Shown piece by piece: positions 21,649-33,610 of a stretch of 64,000 bases of DNA. Source of the DNA: Ciona intestinalis (lineage: Eukaryota; Chordata; Ascidiacea; Phlebobranchia; Cionidae). The position numbers and the translations under genes are program-made. The notes under the pieces were generated by a model, which searched no databases, was not told the DNA's origin, and saw nothing but the letters and a program-made list of their open reading frames with translations. The stretch is taken from contig NC_020166.2 of NCBI RefSeq assembly GCF_000224145.3, forward strand, positions 6,867,632-6,931,631, given 5' to 3'. Within the stretch, counting starts at the first letter, position 1. The number at the start of each line of letters is the position of its first letter.

Positions 21649-24600
21649 ATGAGGTTGATCAATCGTACACTTGCCTCCCATCTCCGCAAATCAAGTCAAC
21701 ATCGACCCAAGAAGAATGACTCCCTGCGTCAAATGATTGAATATTACAGCAGGTTTTCCCCAAGCCCTTTATCTTTACGGCAATTTCTTGATTTTGGTAA
21801 GTTCCAGTTTATTACAGTTTTTCTGCTTTCTTGATAATGTTTACAGTAAATCGTTTATTGAACTTTAGCAGTCATTTTGTGGTTGGTTTGTTGCACAATA
21901 GTTGCTTGTGTTTAAGCGGCCTGTGTTTAAACTAGTTCTTCGTTATATTTTATTGTAACAGCGTTGTTTTTCTCTTACACCAGCAGCCATGTTTTTTATT
22001 GTTTCTCCGATAAAAAAATGTGATGTAAATTATATTGCATAACTGCATATTATATATTTGTAAGGACATTAAGGAGTCAATCTTATTTTTATTGGTTGGT
22101 TTATAATAAATATGCCAATTGTAATGGCAGTACAGAATCCCAATTGCAATGTTTGTATGTTAGTCCTTCTTTAAATCCTTAGATATGGTTTTTAATGTAT
22201 CTTTGATTATGCATCATCTTTGTAAACTGTTATTGTTTTGTCATGGTGTCATTCTTTCATTTTTTTGTAAACAAACAACTATGTGATATACTGGTTACTG
22301 GTATACTCTCACTTGATTGCAGACTTGTAGGTTATAGTGCAAAGTTGCAGACTGAGCTGGACTCTGTTAATATATCACTCAGTGTTTAAACTCTTTATGT
22401 ACATTGAGTTTTTGATACCGGTTTCCTATTCATGGTTGTAACACCGCAGTGTTTACTGAAGGTGGATCAACAAATGCTTTTAAATATACAGTTTTTATTC
22501 AGCGCCAGTTCGAGTGTGTTTGCTTGGCAAGGGTTTTGTGGAAAACATGTTGTTGTGCCCTATATTACCCGTTTATAAAAATTAACCCATAACAAACAAT
22601 TATATTTATATTATCTTTCACTATGAAATGTTATTTTGTATTAGAATATACTTGCTAAAAAAGCTATCTAATTTATAGCAGCAATTATGGCTGCAAAAAG
22701 TTAGTCTTTGTTGTGTAGCCCTAGGCTTCTCTATTACAGCTGTTTCCAAGCTTGCCATTGGTTAATTTTGTGGGCGTCGACATTTTAAGAACGTTCTGTC
22801 TGTCACGTCTACAAATCTGAGATCTTGTTTCCTTTTTGACGTAATCTTAATTCATAACAATAAACATGCATCATCACCGTTTATAGTCCAATAGAGTATA
22901 GTTAAATTTACAGAAGTTAGTTATAACTATTAAATTGTTTGCCTATGTTACCAACAACATGTTCAGTTTAAACAATGCTTTGGTTTTACTGCTAGCTTTG
23001 CAGCATTAAACACCTCATAGCTTCTATTAATGTTGCTTTAAATTACTCTAAGGGTGCTTGAGTCGGCTGTATTGATTGTATAATGATGTCATTTTATCAA
23101 ACATAAAACTGCTGTCTTAGCGTTTCCTTTGTTGCCAAACTTTCCTCTTGACTATATTTGATAACAGACACTTAAGTTATATTTACCTTTTTGTTTAATA
23201 ATGTAATGCATGGTTAAGGTTGTTTATATCTAATAAGCAAGTTTTATGTAGTTTCAAAAGAGCCACTAAAGGTGCTAGCTGTGTTTTTCAATGTTATGAA
23301 TAATTGAATATAATCACACTTTCCACTCCATATTAAAGTAAGGTCTCACATAGGAATACTAGATCAAGTTGTCCAATAAAATTAGTCTCAAACCCTCACT
23401 GTGGATCTAATAATAAAGATATATGATTAATCCTAAAGTTTAACTATTTTTATTGATTTTAATACCGGATGCAATTTACAAGATTTTCTTTTAAACCATA
23501 GCTGAGACTTAACTGAATCATTCAAGCTGAGTGGTTTCTGGTTGTTGTCGGTTATTGTGGCTCTTGTCATAATAAAAAAGTGTAAAAAACGAACTTCACG
23601 TTTTTTTAAGTTACAATTGTAATGAGTCATACAGATAGGATTTAGTCTTTACTACCTGAAGCTGTAAATTTAAACTGAAAAATGCAATTATTATTAGATA
23701 ATGGAGTGTAACCCAATACATCAATTACATGATTAAATAAATTGATTTTCTACTACGTATTTTGATCACAATATTAAATAAACGATTATCTCATTTTCGC
23801 CTTAAGTAAATAAATCTATAAATTTACTTTCCTTCAGCCCAGAAGACAGGAGATGAAAAAACTTCATTTTCCTGGCTGCGACAGGAGTTACCAACAAGAC
23901 TGGCCAACATGGTGAAGGTAGGTCCTTTATGTGATGGCACCAATAATATTTTATTATTTTATGTGTCAATTTTTTTTTTCTGGTGAAAAAAGTTGGTATG
24001 TTTAAATGGAATTATAAATAACAATTTTTGCTGCAAACCAGTATTATATTATAATCATAACAACATAACATATACTGGTTGACGGAACTGAAACACTTTC
24101 TCACTGCGATATTTTTAGATGTGTTTGCCACTGTTACATACTGCTCAAAGTGCAAAGTTCAGCCATTCAAACATTAAACATTTCATAGTTTTACAATCAT
24201 GAATCAGTGGCCAAACAACAACATAATAAGGTTATTATATTGCCACCATATAAAGTCAACTCATTGTGTTGTAATGTTGGTGGAAAAGCACATAAAGACA
24301 TAACTCCCATAAAATGGGCTATAAAGCTATTGTTTAATGCTATAAACCACTCATACAATGCTGTGAATGCTGATACAATTTACAATGCTCCAAACGTCAG
24401 ACCAATATTCAATTTTTTTTTTATGGTTGCATTTTTTTACAAAGGTCATCTAGTATTTTAAATTACAATTTATTGAAAATAATCAATCTAACAGGAAATG
24501 AACAGACTACCTGATGAGTTGTTGGTAATGCCTTCAACTAAACTTGTAACTTCATGGTACAACACTTCATTTGAGGAAGTTATAGACTTTGATAAAAACA

Positions 24601-27600
24601 AAACTGATGCAAAGAATATTGAAAGGTAGTTGATGGCAGACATAAACACAGACATAAACACACACTTAAAATATTTGTGTGGTTCCTAATTTCCCAAACT
24701 TTATTTGCCTATGGTCCTTCGTTCCATCATTCTCCATCTCCCACACTATTTAATCTTTTTATATTTTTTTTAGTCAACTTAGTGTAGTGGTAAAATTTAC
24801 ACACAGCCAGATCTACTGTATACCGTTATTTTTTTCTATTTTTTTTTTTACCAAATAGGGAAAATAAACCACTGTGCTCCTAACTGCGCCACTGAATATG
24901 AGCAACATAGTTTAACTTAATGACAAACCCTGCAACCAAAGTTTCTAACTTAACAGCATACCTTACCACCTCAGGTTCCATAAAGTGTTGCAAGGTATTA
25001 TTCAAAGGCATCGAAACGTGGTTGAAACGATGGCCCACGGGATAATGGAGTGGAAGGAGAAGTGTGGGAATGACCAATCCTTCCATCAAACATACCAGGA
25101 TAAAATCCAATATTTCCTTGATAGATTCTACACGAGTAGAATCGGTATTCGAATCCTGATCAACCAACACAGTAAGTGTGGTTTATGTTTAATATGATTG
25201 CTTTGCTAATGAGTTTTATTAAAAAAATTCTGATGTAAAAGTAGAAAAAAAAGAAAAAAATAGGTAATTTTCTGACAAACCTGTGCACAGTTTTTCTAAA
25301 ATTTTCATTTTTTATTCTTTCTTATTGTGTAATATTTTACAGACAGTTACTATATTTAAATCACTTAATGTTGTATAGTATACAAAGAAGCCTTTCTTTA
25401 ATTTGACACTTTTAAATTTTAGTTCTTTTGTTTGGTGATTCTGCTGTGAGACACCCTAACCTATATGGGACAATTGACCCAAATTGTGACGTACCATTGG
25501 TGGTAGAAGATGCTTTTACCACGGCTAAGTTTCTATGTGAGCAGTATTACATGGGGTCACCTGAGGTGAACGTTCATGTGCATAATGGTGGGTACTTTTC
25601 CAATACTGTTTGTTTTACATCAGATGTTTCGTATTAAGCTATTACACCATTGAAGAGTTTGTGTGACCTTTGTATTTATTTGTACAGTTTGGTTTAAAAA
25701 CACCATATCTAGATTGTTGAGTATTTTAGACACTTTAAATAAATGGCAATATTTAAGTTGCCAGTAACTAAGATGTTAAAAATATGTTTGATAATTTAGC
25801 ACTTTAACCTTACGTGATGTGTTGGTGGGATGAGCAATAACAGTGGTTATATAATTTGTTGATATTTTTCTACTGAATTCTTCCACATATTATTTATTTT
25901 TAGTTTCTGACAAGGAAAAGGACAGTGTGACAATCATATACGCACCTTCACATTTGCATCATATTTGTTTTGAACTATTTAAGGTAAGTTATTTGGGAAC
26001 AATAAATCTTGAAATTACACTATTGACCAGTAATATGGTGTGTTGTGTCATGGCATGTGTTTAAGTTATTACAGTTTTTAACAATAGTCCTCGCTTATGT
26101 ACTCAAGTAAAACTGTTTGGTTATTTTTAGTTTCCAGTACATTCCCTATAGTATAAGGATGAAGGGAAATGATGTCAGTTTTAAAAATATTTTATCTTCT
26201 TATGAGAAATACAAACGAACAATATTTTACTACTTTAACACATTACTTTTTTTAAACTACATAGTTTAAAAAAAAGTATATTAGTAAATATATCATATAT
26301 GTATAAATAACCTACGGTGTAAAAAAAAATATATATTTAACCTGTAAATAAAATAATATACCATAAAAAAGAAAATTTCAAATGTATATATATATATATA
26401 CTGTGGAAAAAAATGTATTGTATAAAAAATATTACAGTGTAAAAATAATATTACATAATAAAAAATAAAAGCAAAATGTTTAGAATGCAATGCGTGCTAC
26501 CATGGAAAGACACCCTGATGTTGTGGATGTTCCTCCAATCAATGTGTGGATCACTAAGGGAGGATCTGATTGCTCCATTAAGATCTCGGATGCGGGAGGT
26601 GGTGCTGCTCGCCAGATGACCACTAGATGGTTTGAGTATTTGTACAGCACTGCACCGAGACCCCCTCGTAGCGAGGATGCACGAGTTACTCCATTGGTAA
26701 AGTTCAATGTTTTAACTTTCAAATGGAAAACTTGGTTTGAACAGTTATATGGATTACTATTAATGATTAATGGTTTTCTTGCCTTAAAAACTATTTTGCA
26801 AAAAAATACTTTTCAAATCATTAAATGTATTCATATTTTAAGATCTATTTTTTCAAACTCCTGTTTTTGTTAACTTTTTTTCAGATTCAGACCTTTGCTC
26901 AAATTTATGTAAAAAAACAACATTTTTAGTTTTCGGTTGCAATCCTGTTACCTATTCAACGCTATTGGATTAACAAGAACTAACCTGCCACAATTTTCAG
27001 GTCCCATGGCGTACCATGTCGTAGGACCTTATCCACATGGAATAAAATTCATCTCCTCAAATTACCAACAATGTTTTTAAATAGTTTTTCATTAAACCTT
27101 AACTCAAATTTATGTAAAACACCTACACCTACATTTTTCTTTGTAGCATTTTTGTTACCTATTCACCAACTAAGTTTTTTAATGTTTTTTTTTACTCAAC
27201 AGGCTGGGTACGGGTACGGCCTCCCAATATCCAGGTTATATGCACGATACTTGGGCGGTGACTTACAAGTTCAATCCATGGAAGGTTATGGCACAGATGC
27301 TTATATTTACTTGAAGGTAAATACATATGTGAGGTTTATTAGCTATACACTACACTTACAATCTATCCTGTTTGTGAGAATTTTCTGTAATTGCTTTTTA
27401 TACATACCTTTTAATAATTGTGTATTTTTTAATTATTTATCACGATAGTAAGTTTAGCAGTGTTTTATATTTTGCTAAATCTCTAAGAACTTTAAAATTA
27501 GAAACTAAAGGATAATCATACACTGTAGTTTAAGGTTTACATTTGGACACTTTTTGTTCAGTCACATAAAAAAATAAAAATAAACAAAAATACGAACGCC

Positions 27601-27837
27601 TAATTAAAAAATTAAAATACCTGACTTTTAAAACATCTCAAAACACATTGAAACATCAAACCTTAACGGTCGTTTCAGTCCTTATCAACCGCCGCTGTTG
27701 AAACTGTTCCCGTGTTCAACGCAACAACTACAGAGCAATACAGGCGACCAATGCTTACTGGTGATTGGGTTGTACCGGCCAATCAGAAACACAAACAATT
27801 CATGAATCCGTTCAATGGCAAGACATGTAAGCATTAA
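21649..27837 (+). CDS. PDK: Pyruvate dehydrogenase kinase, mitochondrial
   Basis: Nine exons: 21649-21796, 23838-23917, 24495-24625, 24975-25171, 25423-25587, 25904-25983, 26484-26696, 27203-27316, 27679-27837; 428 aa, the usual PDK length. It phosphorylates the E1-alpha subunit of pyruvate dehydrogenase in the matrix and so shuts down acetyl-CoA supply. The N-terminal regulatory half shows [24 protein letters not shown] and [20 protein letters not shown]. The GHKL kinase half has the N-box ([14 protein letters not shown]), the G1 box DAGGGA (vertebrates DRGGGV), the ATP-lid STAPRP and the G2 box [15 protein letters not shown]. The C-terminal GDWVVP matches the PDK DW motif, which argues for PDK over BCKDK. 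Which vertebrate PDK (1-4) it corresponds to cannot be said. A splice-acceptor AG lies just before the ATG, so the 5' end is either cis- or leader-spliced. Confidence 0.95.
22021..23837. other. PDK intron 1
   Basis: AT-rich, without recognised repeats or exons. Confidence 0.4.
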
Positions 27838-28667
27838 ACCAATGTACAACGAACATGGTATCTTACATGTTGGTGGAATGCCTCAAATCAAGAAATGTTG
27901 TTAAACCATCTTTGCATCGTTAAGTGCTTGGATTTTTTCTTCAACCACTGATTTCTACTAAACAACCACTTTAATGAGTGTTTTAACTATTTTTGTGTAA
28001 AGATTTTTTAAAAATCCTTTTGTAGAAAAAGCCTAATCTATTTCTCTGCGTACTTCCATGGTGATCTAATCATAAGGTCGTGAACCAACCCACTTGCGCC
28101 ACCTGCTGCATCAGCTTTTAGCATTTTATCTTCTGTGATGTCATAATGACATAGTTTCAAATGCGCCAGTGTGTTAATTGATGCGTTTGTGTGCAATTTC
28201 TTATCGTCCGTGTGTTTTTAATTCAATAATTCTTCTTTCGATCAAAGAGAAGCTTAAACTGACAGTTAACATTATATCAGCATCCATATTTTCTTCATTC
28301 TATTCAATTTTTTTGTCACTACTCTGTGCTTCACGATCACCAAACTGAAAAAAACAGCCATTAAAAGTTGTTTAATGCGGTCTGTACTCATTTTTATTTT
28401 ACTTTCACAATTTTAAAGCTATTGTGGTGTCTGTGTCCTGACGGTGCTTTCCACTAACCTCAAAAATAATCAAATGTAAAAGAATTGTCCAAGAACGTTA
28501 GTAAATTACGCGCGAATTATCGTTTATGTATTCGCGTGGAGAATATTATCTTTGTTGTATTAAATACAAATTGCGTCTTCAAAGTAAAAATCGCGAAGTT
28601 TATATTACATTTCAACAGCAGACTAAAGCATAGTTATGATATAATATGTCCACAAACATCAAGAAAA
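27838..28667. other. 3' flank of PDK
   Basis: Converges on the minus-strand gene. The stretch 28097-28225 resembles 39775-39910 (both have GCGCCACCTGCT and a GTGTGnnAATTGnTGCGTT block), so it may be a low-copy repeat. Confidence 0.35.
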
Positions 28668-28842
28668 TACAGTAGTGGGGAGTATGGGAAACCTAAATCC
28701 CATATATCCTGATCGTGGTATGAACAATTAACAACGCTCTTTTACAGTCCCAAGTGTACAGTTATATAGTTTTGTAAACTTTCTACCAAATGGGACAAAA
28801 AAAGAAAATGAAAAATGTACCGTTTTACCCCAAAGCACTATA
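28668..28842 (+). mobile_element. Family-A MITE
   Basis: Left end TACAGTAGTGGGGAGTATGG and a right end CGTTTTACCCCAAAGCACTA; internal ATCCTGATCGTG is kept. Confidence 0.65.
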
Positions 28843-28877
28843 CAAATACTTGCATTATACAAACGGAAATATTTCAT

Positions 28878-30375
28878 TCAGTATTCTTCTTCTTCTTCCT
28901 CCTCAGTGTTGTTGCACATCCGGAGTTTGCAGAAGATTGGAACAGCAATGAGCATGATGCCCCATAATCCAACTCCGATCCAAAACAGAATTTCCATTGC
29001 CAAGTAAGCCGCTTCGTTTCCTTCGTAGTCAACTGTAACCTGTCCAGAAAATAGGATATGTAACTTGGCTTAGGTTTATCAATAGTTTTGTCGCTGTGGT
29101 TTAACCTCGTAGGCATTACATTTAAAAGCAGTGCAGTTTAAATTAAAGGTTATACAGTTCAATCATATGTTAAGATTCCTAAGTATTTGTGTTTTAGAAA
29201 TTTAATCATAAAGAAATCTTTAGTAAAGTGCAGTGTTTACCAAATTCAGATAAATTCTTACCGGTAACACTTCATACTTGATGACTCCAACCAAAGGTGC
29301 AAATATGATGACAGGAAATAAAATCAACCATCCAAAAACTTTCCAAATCATATGCCACCAACGGTCCTCCTCTGGGTCGATGGTATACGTCAACGTCACA
29401 ATAGCGATAATAAAGCTGTCGTACACTTTTAGAATGTAGCTGATCTGAAAGGATTTATGGTTTCATATGTCGTTATGGTTGCTTTGTGTATGGGACTTAC
29501 GAATATGACAAGCGTCACGTTGATGCCATTTGGAAAATATCCATCCGGTCCTAGATACCACGGGTCTATGTTGGTACAATAACTTAAGCACCTACAAAGG
29601 AAGCACCTGCAAAAGAAGATGTACACTAAATAGAATTTTTGGAAAGGGTAATTATAGAACGTTCTCATACCGTATGCCTTCTCTACTTGATAAGAGGGTG
29701 AACATATGTGCAGATATACAAGTTGAGATGGAGTAGAATATGAAGTGAATTAGAATGAATGACGACCACCTGTTTTCAGATAAACGGGTTAATACGTTGT
29801 TTTTGTTTGCAGAAACGCTCGTTTATTACGTGGTTTGTATATAGTAAAACACTATAGGTGCTTCGAGCTTGGGACATTGCTAATATCAACAAATACCACG
29901 TAGTGTATATAGGTGGAACAGCTAAAAGAGGTTAAAAAGCAAATGCATGCAAAACAAATAAAAGTTACCTGTTGTTAAGAAGCATTTCACTTCTCATCAC
30001 AATAGAAGTCATTAGAAGCAGGAACCCACCAATAACGAAGACATAAAACATAGCTTGTTGGGACATCTTTAAAAGTTGGTACCGAGTTTGCAGCCAATCT
30101 TTCTTCTCGGTTGCATAAGTCTCTTGGTGCTTACGGTAGAAGAAAGACACATCTTCGCAGTAACCGTTCCGTTGCTTTACCGCAGTATATAAAGATGTTG
30201 TTTTCTCCTGGTTAACCGTAGTCGTGGTCACGTTTCTCTCACTCACCGATGCTGTGGAGTTTGCTGTTGGAGTTGAACCCGTTGTTGTTGTTGTTGTTGA
30301 ACTGTTTTGACCGATTGATTCACGAGTTGAAAACTGGTTCGAAACTTCAGTTGTTTGTGTTGTCCCTGATTCGGT

Positions 30376-30433
<58 letters not shown>

Positions 30434-32757
30434 ACTGTTGCTTCTGTTGCTGTTGCTGTTAAATTGGAAATACTTGTTACAGTAGATGCTTTGCTTGTGT
30501 AATTAACTTGCAACATCTGTGTCGTCGTGTCATCAGTGCTTCCTGACGTGGGTGCGGCGGTTGATGACGTAGCAGAAGTAGTTGATGACGTAGTAGAAGT
30601 GGTTGATGACGTAGTAGAAGTGGTTGATGACGTAGTAGACTCTGGTGTGGGCACAGTAGCAGCGACCGATGACGTAATCGAAAATGTTGATGACGAAACC
30701 AATACACCAGATGCTGTTGCTGTCACAGTTACTGGAGTACCTTCTGTTGTCATTATATCCCGTTGCAGTGTTGGAACGGTTTCGTTGCCAGTAGCATTTG
30801 CCGCAGTTACTAAAACTGCTGTTCTGTACCGTATGTTGTGTTCATCTGAAAGAAATACATTGCATAGTAGGGTGGGGAAAGACGGGATATCTTTAGCATA
30901 TATAAATATATGCTAAATGTGTTTCTAACAATTAACAACGGTCTATGTGAGAATATGGATTTATAATTCTTTAAATGTTCTTTGTTTACTACCAATTGGG
31001 GACGAGAAAATAGAATAAAAAAGTGTCCCAACTTCCCCTACTATACTGTATGTATAAATGTTATACCAATGCAGTAAGGTTCAAACACAAACTGATAGCA
31101 ATACCGTACTCACGTTGCATCCTGGCAATCCTGTTTTCGTTTTCAACTCGGTACAGCTAAAACAAAAGAAATTCGTAATTAGAACAACAAAAACTTGACT
31201 GTGGAACCAAAGAAAACATTATTTTCATAGTTCCTGATGGTTTTGTTTATAATAAGCTGTTTTTTTAAATAAAACGGCTTTGTATAGTACAGTGGGAGGA
31301 TACGGGACACCTTTTGCACATAATATCCAAATATCCTGGTCTTTTTTTGTTTTATACATTTAACAACGGGATATGACAAACCGTGGGGTTAAGGTTTTAT
31401 ATTTCTTTGAATATTCTTTGTTTACTACCAAATCGAACGCGATATCGAATAAAAAGGAGTCCCATCTTTCCCACCCTACTATATATATATACACCTACCA
31501 ATTTCATGATAGTTTTATCATATGGAAAATCAGCTGTTTTATATGGGTTCGGTGGAAGCTCTAACGACGTTGCGTTGTTCTTCGGGTGGTGGAACAAGTC
31601 AAGTGCATTGTATTCTGGTGTATTCATCGCGATTATTACGTCACAAGCATAAATCGCGATCGGGAGAAGAACGCATATTTTGCAACCAATCAGGAAGAGA
31701 AAAGGTGCGGCGCGAAAGCGGTAAAACTTCTGTTTGAGTGATTTTCGTTTCTGTAAAGAAAATTTATTCATGCCATTTCCTGATTATGAGTGATTATGTC
31801 ATCAGAACTGCCGTGTATCATACAGGTTGAAATGATCGCCTGTATTCTACTTTACGATACAATATAGTTATATGTGACATTTGAAGAGGTAGAACAAGTT
31901 CTAAAAACTGCGATTGATTCTAAAAAAATTAAGATCGCTTCCAATTGAGATAGTATTTTATTTCTATGAAACTTTACCGAGAGGCTTTCGTTCGACAATG
32001 ACTCGCTGTCTTCTGAGGGGTTTGAAAGAGTCTTTCGAAGATCCGCTGCAAAGACAGTTATTTGAAGATGTTATAATGTCACAGAATAATAAAACTTGCA
32101 CCCTACACATATATAGTACTGTGGTGTGAGATAGATAGCGTTCGCACATGATATCACATGTTTCCTATAATCGTGTTTTAACAATTAACATCGCTCTTTC
32201 ATAGTCGTGAAGATATGAATACGTATTTATGTAAATATTATTTGTTTTCTACCAAATGGTATACGTAGTAACATTGCGCAACAAATACCTTTTTCTGAAT
32301 TCTTTTCTTCCACTATCCCGTTTTCGTTTGTAGCATCTTGTTTAGTCTTTTGCGATCTTTTCTTTCTTCGTTTTTTCTTCTTTTGGGCTTCATTATCATT
32401 TTCCTTTGAAAATAATCGAAACGTATTTTTTTTAAAACGGAGAGAGAGTTCTAAAGCAGTTTATCATATATGGGTTTAGTCCCAAAACCACAAAAGGCAA
32501 CTTAATTCTTTGAATGGTTTGAACCAGCGTATGTCATATACAAACGGTATATATCAACAACTTGACATTTACCTGAGTTTCAACTTCAATCTCAGTTTCA
32601 ACTTCATCATCACTAAACCTACTCGGTTTGTTGACGTCATCAGACTCTGTAATCATGACGTCATTAAATAAATACACAATGTAGCTTTATTTAAAATACA
32701 TTTTTGATATATGTACGAACCGTATTCTGGAGGTGGTTCAATGGGATCCGTCGTCAT
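28878..32757 (-). CDS. Unrecognised six-pass membrane protein with Thr-rich outer loop
   Basis: Eleven exons (minus): 32757-32721, 32646-32573, 32403-32289, 32045-31978, 31750-31499, 31156-31114, 30845-29969, 29769-29671, 29591-29501, 29444-29262, 29039-28878; in phase, 666 aa. Order: acidic then Lys/Arg-rich cytoplasmic N-terminus; TM1 (FLFLIGCKICVLLPIAIYA); a long loop of about 350 aa rich in Thr/Ser with a (Thr-Ala)n run and four STTSTTS-like repeats; then five more hydrophobic segments (AMFYVFVIGGFLLLMTSIV; FILIHFIFYSI; a segment around VTLVIFISYIL; WLILFPVIIFAPLVGVI; MEILFWIGVGLWGIMLIAV). It ends in a run of six Glu plus Tyr. The last two segments faintly recall TM11-12 of SLC6 transporters (W..IWKV then IKYEVLP), but the rest does not. 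No function is assigned. Confidence 0.7.
30373..30462 (-). repeat. In-frame hexanucleotide repeat coding (Thr-Ala)n
   Basis: Plus strand reads (GCTGTT)n with a few changes; on the coding strand this gives alternating Thr-Ala. Likely to vary in length between individuals. Confidence 0.9.
30560..30643 (-). repeat. Four 21-bp in-frame tandem repeats
   Basis: The unit GTTGATGACGTAGTAGAAGT(G) occurs four times and codes a Ser/Thr heptad in the outer loop. Confidence 0.9.
30863..31046 (+). mobile_element. Family-A MITE in an intron of the six-pass gene
   Basis: CATAGTAGGGTGGGGAAAGA and ACTTCCCCTACTATAC ends; it sits 18 bp from an exon edge (30845). Confidence 0.8.
31283..31486 (+). mobile_element. 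Family-A MITE in an intron of the six-pass gene
   Basis: TATAGTACAGTGGGAGGAT and CTTTCCCACCCTACTATA ends, followed by a short TA run, 12 bp from an exon edge (31499). Confidence 0.8.
32111..32262 (+). mobile_element. Family-A MITE, right end lost
   Basis: Left end TATAGTACTGTGGTG and the internal block through TTTTCTACCAAATGG are present; the right inverted end is absent. Confidence 0.6.
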
Positions 32758-33610
32758 TGCAATGCTTGTTCAGCACTAGATAAGTATCGTCACTTCGACT
32801 TACTTACACTCTGCGATAAAAAATACCTGTTACGTGGAATTTCTAACCTACTAGCGGCACTTTTAGCTAAAATTTCATCTTATCTCATAAAAGCGATATT
32901 TTCGAGTTTATGGATACCCATTTACGCATTATTGTCCGAACTGTTGCCTCACTATGTCCATAATGACGCATACGTTCATACAATCCATGATACCGCGTAT
33001 AATTAGCTGAATATGCCTGAAGACTTTTTCTTCATAAACCTACAATTTTGTTCGTTAGATTAAAGATAAACACGTTCTAGAACACCGCGTTTCTACGCCC
33101 CGGGCACAAATTCGCTGGTTGGAGCACGTCTACAGTGACGACATAATGCTGCTTGTTGAACCGGTTCGGTATTGGCTAAAAGAACACGAACGACGCGGTA
33201 CAATCGCCCGTAATATACTTTTGATCGTGGTATTAAATTAGTGGAATTAACAAGGTATAGTTCTGGTCATAACACGTAGCTCAGCGGACGAGAAAGGCTA
33301 GAATAATTGGAAAAACGTGATTGGATTTAGCGTAGCTTCTTCCCAGGGCAATATAAGCATCAAGGTAGATTACATGAGCAAGTTTTACTCTGGATGTTTT
33401 TGTGGCTAAGCAGTGTTTGTTGTGTTATATCAGATTGATGAAATCTTCCGTAGTTTTTGGTGCACTTTTTAACGCTGCTTTTCAAGAATAACAATTTGCA
33501 AGGTTTTAGTCTTTACGACGTAATTTGTGAGATACGATTTAGAATGCAACGATTTTAGATGGTGTGTTGTTATTTTAATCCCCTTTTACCATTTACTCGA
33601 ATAAGGTACA
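32758..33610. other. Divergent intergenic region, six-pass gene / KLHL
   Basis: About 850 bp between two start codons facing away from each other; both promoters probably lie here. No clear TATA box or repeat is seen. Confidence 0.4.

Noticed and set aside
28878-29444. Calling the six-pass protein an SLC6 transporter
   Set aside because: Only the last two membrane segments resemble SLC6; the substrate-binding TM1 and TM6 motifs and the 12-TM layout are absent.
32704-33006. 100-aa plus-strand frame
   Set aside because: It overlaps the first exon of the minus-strand gene on the other strand and has no family resemblance.
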